Below are positions 54,787 to 63,800 of a stretch of DNA of 64,000 bases, piece by piece (position 1 is the stretch's first letter; each line of letters opens with the position of its first letter). The notes below the pieces were generated by a model that saw only the letters and a list, made by a program, of their open reading frames with translations, was not told the DNA's origin and did not search any database. Source of the stretch: Nonomuraea aurantiaca. GTDB taxonomy: Bacteria > Actinomycetota > Actinomycetes > Streptosporangiales > Streptosporangiaceae. The stretch covers positions 186,001 to 250,000 of the forward strand of contig NZ_JAIWNB010000002.1 of assembly GCF_020215705.1 (NCBI RefSeq). Reading direction: 5' to 3'. The position numbers and the translations under genes were made by a program.

Positions 54787-54933
54787 GACGACGGCGCCCG
54801 CGACAGCCTCAGCGCTGCGGTGGCGCTGGCGCACGGCCTGCCCGCGGAATCCGCGGTGGAACTGCTCGGCACCGCCCGCGCCGCGTTCATCGACGGGTTC
54901 CACGTGGCGGCGTGCGTCAGCGCGGTGTCTACC
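54787..54933 (+). pseudogene. MFS (DHA2-type) transporter C-terminal fragment
   Basis: An isolated frame reads DDGARDSLSAAVALAHGLPA, then ESAVELLGTARAAFIDGFHV, resembling the loop and helix before the last membrane segment of DHA2 drug exporters ('ARESVGAALALA…ARAAFTDGLH'). No start, no other helices. Probably a deletion scar. Confidence 0.5.
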
Positions 54934-54953
54934 TCACTTATGAGGAGGAGTCA

Positions 54954-55277
54954 TCACGGGGTGCCCTTCACGGTGAGCCAGATCTGGACCAGGAGCGAGA
55001 TCAGCAGCAGCGTCGCGGAGATCACCCCCGCGTACCCGCCCTGCCGCCAGTTGGCGCCCCGGGTGAGCTTGCGGGACTCGACGCGAACGGACAGCTGGTT
55101 GAGCTCGTTGTCGATTCGCTCGCCGAGGCCTTTCAGGTCGCGTTCGAGCAGCGTGAACCGGCGTTCGTTCGCCCGCTGCTCGGCTATGAACAGCTCCCGT
55201 GACATGAGTTTCAGGGCGGCGTCCTGCAGATCGACGATGCGCCGGGCGAGTTCGCCGTTCGAAGGCTCATCGCGCAT
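54954..55277 (-). CDS. Coiled-coil protein with one C-terminal TM helix
   Basis: The product is 107 aa from ATG 55277, with AGGAGTTCCC upstream. Residues about 25-70 are a charged coiled coil ('RRFTLLERDLKGLGERIDNE'). One membrane helix lies at about 82-101 (GVISATLLLISLLVQIWLTV). The design resembles phage-type or haemolysin-XhlA-like tail-anchored proteins, but no family is certain. Confidence 0.65.
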   Translation of the reverse strand: MRDEPSNGELARRIVDLQDAALKLMSRELFIAEQRANERRFTLLERDLKGLGERIDNELNQLSVRVESRKLTRGANWRQGGYAGVISATLLLISLLVQIWLTVKGTP

Positions 55278-55350
55278 GGGAACTCCTGACGTTCACCATA
55301 GACAGGGTTGCCCATAGTAATAAAATGAATACTTAACGCATACTCAGGTC

Positions 55351-56751
55351 TTACGACCCCCACTCCGGGCGGACCTCGCCGAGATTGCGTGGGGCGTCGA
55401 TCAGGTGGTCCTGGGTGTCGGCGTAGTGGCCCCGGTGGGTCGTGCTCCGGAGCACCTCGATCTCGCCGATCCAGCCGACCCGCCGGCCGGCTCGGGCGCG
55501 GACCAGGTCGCCCTCCGACAGGCGGCCCCACTGGTCCTCGGCCATGCCGTACGCCTTGAGCTCGCGGCTGCGGCCCTCGTCGATGGCGCACCAGTAGACG
55601 TACTTCGGCCGATTCTCGTTGCCGCCCGACCGGCGGCTGCGCAGCCGTACGACCTGGCCTTCGATCCAGGTCTGGCCGGTGAGGTCGAGGAGGGCGCGGA
55701 CAGCGGGCACGGCGGCGATCGCCAGGCCCACGGCGAAGCCGCCCGGCTGGGTCAGCGCGCGCGGCCACAGGTCGAACGCCGACAGGACGACCAGCACGAT
55801 CCACGTCCAGAAGCCCGCGAAGAACCCGGCCGCCAGGCCGCGGCCCACGGTGTGCAGGGGCGGCCTGCCCCAGATGAGCCGCGACGGGTAGCGCACGTCC
55901 ACCGCGTGCCACATGCCGCCGTAGTCGGACCAGGCCCGGCGGTCGTCGGCGGGCACGCTCACCGGCAGGCTGCGGACCGCGCGCGGCGCGAGCCCCAGAG
56001 CGGCCGCGTACGCCAGGGGGCGGCCCCAGATGGTCACGCTCGCCGCGGGCTTGTCGGCGTAGCGGGCGTTCGACAGGGTCTCTCGTACGCCCAGCCAGTG
56101 CCCCGCCGCCTGGACGCCCAGGTCGGTGCCGCGCTCGCCGTTGAGCCGGCTGGCCAGGTAGACCAGTGCGCCGTAGGCGACGATGCCCGCGCCGATGCCG
56201 CCGTCGTGTTCGGGGTCGGCCACGGTGACCGCGACGGCGACCAGGGCGGCGGGCACCAACGCGGACGCGAACAGCAGTGTCGCGTGCGCGCGGCTCCAGC
56301 GGGCCTGGGACAGCCCCCGCTGCCGGGCGTCGGCGATGACCTTCTTGCGGAAGCTCTTCCACCAGCGGCCCAGGTTGCGCGAGCCCTCGGCCAGCGCGCC
56401 GGTCGCCACGACGCCGTCGCGCGCGAGTGAGCGTACGTGCTCGTAGACGAGCCGCTCGTACGGGTTCAGCCCATCGGCCTGGCGCAGCCGTACCAGGGAC
56501 AACTCCGGGCCGACCTCCTCGATCTGGACGGCGCCCCGCGCGGCGAGGTCGAGCAGGGTGGCCGAGGCGGCCTCGTCGCACAGGCGCCAGCCACCGGTGA
56601 TGAGGTCGACCACGGCGGGCGATTCGTCCGCGAGCGCCCCGCTGGGCGGGCCGGGGGTGATGTCCGGGGTGCGGGTCGCGATCGCCAGGGCCAGCAGGAG
56701 CAGTGCCCACAAGGCGGTGGCGACGGCCGCCGCGGCGAACCAGACGGTCAT
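55351..56751 (-). CDS. DUF2207-like multi-pass membrane protein
   Basis: The product is 466 aa from ATG 56751, overlapping the lemA stop (TGATG). The N-terminal helix is followed by a domain with 'GGWRLCDEAASATLLDLAAR' and 'GLNPYERLVYEHVRSLARDG', the winged-helix-like cytosolic segment of DUF2207 proteins. Two helix pairs follow (about 155-190 and 315-360). The C-terminal part is soluble. LemA and DUF2207 proteins are frequently paired; role unknown. Confidence 0.75.
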   Translation of the reverse strand: MTVWFAAAAVATALWALLLLALAIATRTPDITPGPPSGALADESPAVVDLITGGWRLCDEAASATLLDLAARGAVQIEEVGPELSLVRLRQADGLNPYERLVYEHVRSLARDGVVATGALAEGSRNLGRWWKSFRKKVIADARQRGLSQARWSRAHATLLFASALVPAALVAVAVTVADPEHDGGIGAGIVAYGALVYLASRLNGERGTDLGVQAAGHWLGVRETLSNARYADKPAASVTIWGRPLAYAAALGLAPRAVRSLPVSVPADDRRAWSDYGGMWHAVDVRYPSRLIWGRPPLHTVGRGLAAGFFAGFWTWIVLVVLSAFDLWPRALTQPGGFAVGLAIAAVPAVRALLDLTGQTWIEGQVVRLRSRRSGGNENRPKYVYWCAIDEGRSRELKAYGMAEDQWGRLSEGDLVRARAGRRVGWIGEIEVLRSTTHRGHYADTQDHLIDAPRNLGEVRPEWGS

Positions 56752-57305
56752 CAGAATCGCACCTGTACGGGCCCGCGCTCCTCGCCGGGCGCCTGGAAGT
56801 ATTCGCGGGCGGTGAACCCGCCCATGCCCGCGACGATGTTGGCCGGGACGGTCTGGATCGCGTTGCTGTAGGTGAGGACGGCGTCGTTGTAGTACTGGCG
56901 GGAGTAGGCGATCCGGTTCTCGGTGGTGGCCAGCTCCTCCTGGAGTTCGGCGAAGTTCTGGCTGGCCTTGAGGTCGGGGTAGGACTCGGCGACCGCGAAC
57001 AGGGTCTTCAGGGCGCCGGTCAGCGCGTTCTCGGCGCCGGCCTGCTCGGCGAGGCTGTGCGCGTCGAGGGCCTGCGCGCGGGCGGCCGTGACGGCGGTGA
57101 GCGTCTGCCGTTCGTGGCCCGCGTAGCCGCGTACGACCTCCACCAGGTTGGGGACCAGATCGTGGCGGCGTTTGAGCTGCACGTCGACCTGCGCCCAGGC
57201 GTTCTCGACGGCGTTGCGCTTGCGGACCAGCCCGTTGTAGATCACGACGATGAGGACGGCGATCAGCAGAAGGAGTAAGGCGAAGGCGCCAACGGCAATG
57301 ATCAC
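56751..57305 (-). CDS. lemA: LemA family protein
   Basis: This 184-aa membrane-anchored protein has one N-terminal helix (1-22) and then the LemA helical bundle: 'YNGLVRKRNAVENAWAQVDV', 'QLKRRHDLVPNLVEVVRGYA', 'YPDLKASQNFAELQEELATT', 'RQYYNDAVLTYSNAIQTVP'. The length is typical. First gene of the pair with the DUF2207-like gene. LemA proteins sit at the membrane with most mass outside; biochemical role not established. Confidence 0.92.
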   Translation of the reverse strand: MIIAVGAFALLLLLIAVLIVVIYNGLVRKRNAVENAWAQVDVQLKRRHDLVPNLVEVVRGYAGHERQTLTAVTAARAQALDAHSLAEQAGAENALTGALKTLFAVAESYPDLKASQNFAELQEELATTENRIAYSRQYYNDAVLTYSNAIQTVPANIVAGMGGFTAREYFQAPGEERGPVQVRF

Positions 57306-57370
57306 AACGGCCTCCCTGACGTGTCACTGCGCATGCTTCATGTGAACAGGTCAGGCTTGCAAGCGGCTGT

Positions 57371-57480
57371 ACGTCAGGCGAAGTAAGCGGCCGTACGTCA
57401 AGCGAAACGCGCGCCCCAGCCAGGCGAGGAGCGCGCTCCCAGACAGCGTGCGCCCCCGTCAGGCGAAGAGCGCGCGCCCC
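57371..57480. repeat. Degenerate tandem copies of the efeB 3' end
   Basis: The sequence around the efeB stop (GTCAGGCGAAGAGCGCGC, minus-strand TGA) recurs as GCCAGGCGAGGAGCGCGC near 57418, GTCAAGCGAAACGCGCGC near 57397, and GTCAGGCGAAG near 57373. These four related units decay with distance from the gene. Confidence 0.65.
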
Positions 57481-58712
57481 CAGTAGTCACCCGCGTCCCG
57501 CATCCCCGGCGGGCACGCCCACAGCCCGCTGGAGATGTGCTTGATGTACTCGTTGAGGGCGTCGCTCTTGGCCAGCCGCATCTGCACCGGCACGAACTGC
57601 TTGCGCGGATCCCGCTGGTAGGCGATGAAGAACAGCCCGGCGTCGAGGCGGCCGAGCCCGTCGGAGCCGTCCACGAAGTTGTAGCCCCTGCGCAGCAGGT
57701 GGGCGTCGCCGTTGGTGCTGGGGTGGGCCAGCCGGACGTGGGCGTTGTCCTTGATGAGCGGCCCGCCGTCGGCGCCCTTGGCGGCGAAGTCCAGCGGGTC
57801 GAACTCCGCCTTCTTGCCCAGCGGCGCGCCGGCGCCCTTGTCCCGGCCGAAGATGGCCTCCTGCTCGCCCAGCGAGGTACGGTCCCAGGTCTCGACCATC
57901 ATGCGGATCTTCCGGGTGACCATGTAGCTGCCGCCGGTCATCCAGGCGGGGCCGTCCTGGGCGTCCACCCAGAGCTGCCGGCGCAGCAACTCGGCGTCCT
58001 CCAGCTTGAGGTTGTTCGTGCCGTCCTTGAAGCCCATCAGGTTGCGCGGCGTCGCCTGGGCGCGCGAGGTGGAGGACGTACGGCCGAAGCCGAGCTGGGA
58101 CCAGCGGACCGACACCTTGCCGAAGCCGATCCTGGCCAGGTTGCGGATGGCGTGCACGGCCACCTGGGGATCGTGCGCGCACGCCTGCACGCAGATGTCG
58201 CCACCGGATATTTCCGGAACGAGCGCCTCGCCGGGAAATTTCGGGAGATCGGCGAGGGCGGCGGGGCGCTTGTCCGCCAGGCCGAATCGCTTGTCGAAGA
58301 GCGACGGCCCGAAGCCGATCGTCAGCGTCAGCCCGGAGGCGGGCAGGCCGAGCGCCTCGCCCGTGTCGTCGGGCGCCGCCTCGGGGACCCCGCCGAGCGT
58401 GCCGAACGTGCCCGCCTCCTTGCCCTGCACGAGCCTGGCGGCCGCGGCCGTCCACTCCTGCAGCAGCTCGACCAGGTCCTCCCGCTTGTCGGTGATGACA
58501 TCGAAGGAGACGAAGTGCAGCCGGTCCTGGGCGGGCGTGACGATGCCCGCCTGGTGCTCGCCGTAGAAGGGGACGGGGTCGGAGATCGAGGCCGCGTGCG
58601 CGACCGGCGGCTCTTCGAGCAGCGAGCGCGTGGTCACGGCACCGACGCCGACGGCCGCCGCCCCCGCCGCGCCCATGCCGAACAGCTTCCTGCGGCTCAT
58701 GCGCTCGCTCAT
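57459..58712 (-). CDS. efeB: Tat-exported DyP-type peroxidase EfeB
   Basis: The product is 417 aa. Tat signal SRRKLFGMGAAGAAAVG. The DyP fold is shown by 'GFKDGTNN' (the GxxDG motif with distal Asp), HVRLAHP (proximal heme His) and 'RRGYNF'. As part of EfeUOB it uses heme and peroxide in iron assimilation at the cell surface. It follows efeO by 13 bp on the same strand. Length matches EfeB (about 400-430 aa). Confidence 0.93.
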   Translation of the reverse strand: MSERMSRRKLFGMGAAGAAAVGVGAVTTRSLLEEPPVAHAASISDPVPFYGEHQAGIVTPAQDRLHFVSFDVITDKREDLVELLQEWTAAAARLVQGKEAGTFGTLGGVPEAAPDDTGEALGLPASGLTLTIGFGPSLFDKRFGLADKRPAALADLPKFPGEALVPEISGGDICVQACAHDPQVAVHAIRNLARIGFGKVSVRWSQLGFGRTSSTSRAQATPRNLMGFKDGTNNLKLEDAELLRRQLWVDAQDGPAWMTGGSYMVTRKIRMMVETWDRTSLGEQEAIFGRDKGAGAPLGKKAEFDPLDFAAKGADGGPLIKDNAHVRLAHPSTNGDAHLLRRGYNFVDGSDGLGRLDAGLFFIAYQRDPRKQFVPVQMRLAKSDALNEYIKHISSGLWACPPGMRDAGDYWGRALFA

Positions 58713-58725
58713 GGTCCTGCCTCTC

Positions 58726-59865
58726 CTACTTCGTCACGATCGGGGCGACCTTGCTGATCGGCTCGGCCAGCGCGTTGATCGCGTCCGACAGCGCCTTCAG
58801 CTCGGCCTTGGACAGCTCGTTGTGCAGCTGCCAGCCGTCGCCCTTCTGGTGCTTGCCCAGGGCGGCCTCCGCCGCGGCGAACTTCTCGTCCAGCGTCTTG
58901 ACCAGGTCGGGCGCGCGCTCGTCCAGCACGGGGCGGAGCGCCTGCACGGCGGCCCTGGAGCCCTGCAGGTTGGCGTCGAAATCCCACAGGTCGGTGTGCG
59001 ACCAGGTGTCCTCCTCGCCGGTGATCTTGCCGGTGGCGACCTCGTCGAGCAGCTCCTTGGCGCCGTTGGCCAGGTTGAGCGGGGTCAGCTCGGCGGAGTT
59101 GGACTTCGCCACGATGGTCTTGACGTCGGCGATCAGCTTGTCGGCCACCGGGCCGTCCTTGCTGATGTCCTTGGTGATCCAGAGATCCTTCTCGATCTTG
59201 TGGAAGCCGGTCCACTTCTCGCCGGCCGCCAGGTCGGCCTCGCGGGCGTCGATCGCCGGGTCCAGGTCGCCGAAGATCTCCGCGACCGGCTCGATCCGCT
59301 CCCAGTACGTACGCGCGACCGGGAAGAGCTCCTTGCCCTTGGCGATGTCGCCCGCCTTGACCGCGTCGACGAACTCCTGCGTCTTGACCAGCAGCGTGTC
59401 GCTCTGCGTCTTGATGTAGCGCTTGTAGCTGGCGGTGGCCTCGGCCAGCTTGGCGTTGTCGGTGAGCGGCTTGTGCTCACCGGTCACCTTGAGCGCGTTG
59501 CGCAGGCCCTTGCCCACCATGCCGGGCTTGCAGACCGTCTCGTACGCCCCGGCGGGCAGCTCGGCGATGACCTCGCGGGTCAGGCCCGGCACGATGTTCT
59601 CCACCTCGGCCATGACACGGTCGCCCGGCGCGTACACGTAGAACTCGGTGACCTTGGTGCCACCGTTGGTGATCGTGAACGTGCTGGTGCCCGCGGGCAC
59701 CTCGGCGGTGGCGACCTTGCACTCGGTGTCGGAGGCGGCCACGCTGATCTTCCCCGGCTTGGCCGGTGCGGCGGAGCCGGTCGTGGCCGGTGTCCCGGAG
59801 CCGCAGGCGGCCAGGGTGAGCGCGCCGAACGCCAGGACGAGGCCGCGGGCGGTGGAATTAAGCAT
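58726..59865 (-). CDS. efeO: Iron-binding lipoprotein EfeO (cupredoxin + M75)
   Basis: The product is 379 aa. Lipobox ending TLAAC (Cys21). An N-terminal cupredoxin-like domain (about 40-130: 'TFTITNGGTKVTEFYVYAPG', 'AYETVCKPGMVGKG') is followed by the M75/imelysin-like domain with the HxxE motif in GFHKIEKDLW (about residue 240). It binds iron outside the membrane and passes it to EfeU. The start overlaps the efeU stop by 8 bp. Confidence 0.93.
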   Translation of the reverse strand: MLNSTARGLVLAFGALTLAACGSGTPATTGSAAPAKPGKISVAASDTECKVATAEVPAGTSTFTITNGGTKVTEFYVYAPGDRVMAEVENIVPGLTREVIAELPAGAYETVCKPGMVGKGLRNALKVTGEHKPLTDNAKLAEATASYKRYIKTQSDTLLVKTQEFVDAVKAGDIAKGKELFPVARTYWERIEPVAEIFGDLDPAIDAREADLAAGEKWTGFHKIEKDLWITKDISKDGPVADKLIADVKTIVAKSNSAELTPLNLANGAKELLDEVATGKITGEEDTWSHTDLWDFDANLQGSRAAVQALRPVLDERAPDLVKTLDEKFAAAEAALGKHQKGDGWQLHNELSKAELKALSDAINALAEPISKVAPIVTK

Positions 59866-60715
59866 GACGCTCCTGTTCGGGCGCGGCGGTGGACTTCGCC
59901 GGGGCAGAGGTCGACTGGGGGCGGCGCAGGAAGAGGATGAGGGTCGGCACGAGGTAGAGGACCCAGGCCAGGGCCTCCAGCACGCTCGGCTGAGGAGTGA
60001 TGTTGAGCATTCCGGCCAGCAGCGCGCCGTACCAGGAGTCGGCGGGCAGGATCGCGCTGATGTCGAAGGCGTAGGTGGTCAGGCCCGGCAGGATGTTGGC
60101 CTCCTGCAGGTCGTGCACGCCGTACTTGAAGATGCCGGCGGCCACCAGGATCAGCAGCAGGCCCGTCCAGGTGAAGAACTTGGTGAGGTTGATCTTCAGG
60201 GCGCTGCGGTAGATGCCCCAGCCGATCGCCACCGAGGTGAGCAGGCCCAAGGTGATGCCGATGAGTGGCGACGCGGTGGTGGTGGCGCCTTGGACGGAGG
60301 CGAAGAACAGCAGTGCCGTCTCCAGCCCCTCGCGGGCCACGGCCAGGAAGGCCATCACGACCACGGCGAGCGAGCCCATCTCGAGCGCTTCCGTGAGCTT
60401 GCCCCGCAGCTCCTTGGAGAGCGCGCGGGCCATGCGGCGCATCCAGAAGATCATCCAAGTGACGAACACCACGGCCAGCAGCGAGGTGATGGCGTCGAAG
60501 AGCTCCTGCCCCGTGTGGCCGAGGTTGGCCGCCGTGAAGGTCAGCAGCGCGCCGAAGCCGACGGCCAGCGCGAGGGCGGCCACGACGCCGATCCAGACGT
60601 GAGGCAGCTTGTCCTTGCGGTCACTTTTGACCAGGAAGGCGATCAGGACCGAGACGACTAGTGTCGCCTCCAGTCCTTCACGCAGTCCTATGAGGTAGCT
60701 GGCGAACACCGACAC
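59858..60715 (-). CDS. efeU: Ferrous/ferric iron permease EfeU (FTR1 family)
   Basis: This 285-aa, seven-helix membrane protein has two REGLE iron-site motifs: LREGLEATLVV near the N-terminus and AREGLETALLF in the fourth helix. It transports iron across the cytoplasmic membrane. First gene of efeUOB; two DtxR/IdeR-like boxes lie 12-55 bp upstream, so iron repression is likely. Confidence 0.93.
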   Translation of the reverse strand: MSVFASYLIGLREGLEATLVVSVLIAFLVKSDRKDKLPHVWIGVVAALALAVGFGALLTFTAANLGHTGQELFDAITSLLAVVFVTWMIFWMRRMARALSKELRGKLTEALEMGSLAVVVMAFLAVAREGLETALLFFASVQGATTTASPLIGITLGLLTSVAIGWGIYRSALKINLTKFFTWTGLLLILVAAGIFKYGVHDLQEANILPGLTTYAFDISAILPADSWYGALLAGMLNITPQPSVLEALAWVLYLVPTLILFLRRPQSTSAPAKSTAAPEQERHA

Positions 60716-60726
60716 TCCCGCACGCT

Positions 60727-60770
60727 GTAGGAAAGGCTTACCTAAATTAGGGCAGGTGGAGCCTACCTAA
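60727..60770 (-). promoter_or_regulatory. Two DtxR/IdeR-type iron boxes upstream of efeU
   Basis: On the minus strand TTAGGTAGGCTCCACCTGC (60770-60752) and TTAGGTAAGCCTTTCCTAC (60745-60727) each resemble the 19-bp iron box TTAGGTTAGGCTAACCTAA. They are strongest in the first half (TTAGGT) and spaced 25 bp apart. Confidence 0.8.
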
Positions 60771-60795
60771 TGCAAGCGCGGTGTCGCACAAAAGA

Positions 60796-60827
60796 GCGGC
60801 TCCCCCATGCGAGGCAGGGGGAGCCGC
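60796..60827 (-). terminator. Intrinsic terminator of the GH92 gene
   Basis: GCGGCTCCCCC (60796-60806) pairs with GGGGGAGCCGC (60817-60827). On the minus strand it is followed by TCTTTTGTG, 10 bp after the GH92 stop. Confidence 0.85.
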
Positions 60828-60836
60828 GGCGGAAAA

Positions 60837-63800
60837 TCAGGCGAAAGCCCAGGTGAAGATGTGCATTGCCCCCTCCTGGACGGGCGAGAAGGTGATGCTC
60901 TTCACCCTCTTGGCCGGGTCGAGCGCGATCGGCTGCGCCGCGAAGACGTACGAGCCGAGCGGCCGCAGCATCCACGAACCGTTGTAGAGCTGGTATGGCG
61001 TCGAGGCCACGACCTGGTTGCCGTATCGGGGCTGGCCGCCGCCGAAGTCCAGCATCCAGTCACTGAGCCCGAGCTTGCCGGTGCCGGTGGAGCCGTCGGT
61101 GTAGGTGACCGTCGCGGTCACCTCCGACCAGCCGTTGGTGGTCGAGCCCAGGAAGGCGATCTTCGTGGCCCCGGCGGGCGCGGCCACCTCGATCGGCTGG
61201 GTCCCCACCTTGACGTTGTCCCATTCGCCCGGCTTGCGGTTCGGCCAGGTGAACTCGAAGCCGTTCCAGGCCACCTTGCCGCCCGGCTTGAGGCCGGCCG
61301 CGGCCAGGGCCTGCCCCGAGTAGCTGAAGGCCGCCGCGTCGAGGTTGGCCAGCCCGGACTCGGCGTCGTCGCCGATGCCCGCGAGGTTGTGCGACCACTC
61401 GGGCGTGCCACGGCTGGCCACGTTCAGCCGCACGCTGGCCGTGAGGTCGCCTGCGGACGTGGCGCCGCCGGAGTAGGCCGGCGCGGTGACGGAGATCGGC
61501 ACGGTGACGAAGCCGAGCGCGGTGCCCGACGCCACCGAGACCTGGACCGCCTGGGCGGCCTTGCCCAGCGCCGGGACGCTCAGCGTGCCGCTCGCCGGGG
61601 TCACGGTGATCCCGGCCGGCGGCTTGGCCTGCCACGTGACGGTGCCCGCGGCGCCCGTGGACTGCACTGCGAGCGTGGCCGCGAAGGTCCCGCCCGGCTC
61701 GACCGGCCCGCTTCCGGGGTTGAACCCGGCGAGGTACGTCTTGGCGCCCTCGTTGAAGCTCGGCGGCGCGTTCGCCGTGCCGGTGCCGAACGTGGTGTTA
61801 GGGGAGGCACCGAGCGTGAGGTCGAGCCGGCCGCCCTGCAGGGCGAACGACTCGGGCAGCCACGCCTTGCCGGAGGCCGTCCCGTTGACCTTGAGCGACT
61901 GGATGTAGCGGTTGGTGGAGCCGGGGGAGTAGATGTCGATGTTGCCTTGAGGCCGCTTGATGTTGATCTTGTCGAACAGCGGGGTGTTGACCAGCAGCTC
62001 GGCCCGGCCGGGGATCGCCGGGAACAGGCCCATCGCCGACCAGACGTACCAGGACGCCATCGCGCCCAGGTCGTCGTTGCCGACCAGCCCGTCAGGCCCC
62101 GGCTTGAACAGCTCCTGCTGCACCCGCCGCACCAGGTCCTGGGTCTTGTACGGCTGCCCGGCCCACGCGTACAGCCACGGCGACGGCAGCGCGGGCTCGT
62201 TGCCGAGGTAGGCGTAGGGCTCGTTCGGCCCGGCGTTGAGGGCCTTGAAGTAGGCGTCCAGCCGGGGGATGGCCTTGGCGTTGCCGCCCATCGCGTCGAA
62301 CAGCCCGCGCGGGTTGTGCTGGACCATCCAGTGGTACTGGGCGCCGTTGCCCTCGATGTAGGAGTCGGGGCTCGCGGGGTCGAAGGGCGAGGTGAACGAC
62401 CCGTCCGCCATCTTGGGCTGGATCCAGGAGTTGGCCGGGTTGTAGGTGTTCTGCCAGGACTGCGAGCGCTTCATGAAGGTGGCGGAGACGTCGCGGTAGC
62501 CGAGCCGGGCGGCCAGCTGGGCGATGCCGAAGTCGGCGATGCCGTACTCCAGCGTCATGGACGGGTCCGAGACGACGTAGCCCTTGTTCATGAAGGCGGC
62601 GTTGCCGGGCCGCTCGTCGTACTTGATCTGCGGGTGGCCGATGTCCATCCCGCCGACCCGCTGGGCCGCCGTGACCATCGACTTCATCGCGTCGGCCGCC
62701 GGGAAGTTCCGGGCGCCGAAGGCGTACAGGCTGGAGACGATCGAGTGGTACGGGTCGCCGACCATGACGCCGGTGATCTCGTTCTGCAGCGACCAGCGGT
62801 CCCAGACGTCGCCGAGCAGGTGCGCGTTCTCGTACATGGTCTGCGCGATGTCGCTGCCCACGGCCGGGTCGAGCAGGGCCAGGAGCTGCACCTCGCTGCG
62901 GTAGACGTCCCAGCCGGAGAACGTCGCGTAGTGGTGGCGGCCGGCGGCGACGGTGTGGAGTTTGCCGTCCGAGCCGGTGTAGGTGCCGTCGGCGTCCTCG
63001 GCGACGTGCGGCTGCAGCAGCGCGTGGTAGAGGTTGCTGTAGAAGGTGCGCCGCTGGTCGGCGGTGCCGCCGGAGACCAGCACCTGGCTCAGCCGGTCGT
63101 TCCAGACGGAGGCGGCGTTCAGGGCGACCGAGTCGTACCCGGTGGCGCCGACCTCCGCGTCGAGGTTCTTCTTCGCGCCGTCCACGCTCACGTACGACAG
63201 GCCGACCCGCATCTGCACCGGCTTGGCGCCGTCGAACTCCAGGTAGGCGCCCGAGCCAGGGCCGTTCACGACGACGTCGCCCGCCGTCACGGCCTCCGCC
63301 TCGGCGACCTTGGCAGCGGAGGCGTTCTTGATGGACAGGGCGCTCGGCTGGACGAGGTCGTCCTTCCACGTGCCGTACGACGTGATCGGCTGGTCGAAGG
63401 TGGCGTGGAAGTAGACCTTGTAGCGCATCGGCGTGCCGCAGAAGCCGCCGGTCTGCACCCAGCCCTGGACGGTGTTGCCACTGATCTTGGTCTCGCCGTC
63501 GTCCACGCCGTTGATCGAGCCGCTGGTGTTCAGCAGCAGCGTGCCCGGCTTGCCGGCGGGGAAGGTGAACCGCCCGACACCGGCCCGCTGGGTCGCGGCC
63601 AGCTCCGCCTTCACCCCGGTGTCCAGGGTGGTGGTGTAGGAGCCCGGCGTGGACTTCTCGTTGTCATGCTTGTACGTCTGGACGTAGTCCATGCCATGCG
63701 TAGCAGGCGACTTATCGATTTTTCCGGAGATCGGCATCACGGGGAAGTCCTGCGCCCCGGTGCACCCGGGGCCGGAGATGTGGGTCATGGAGAAGCCGCG

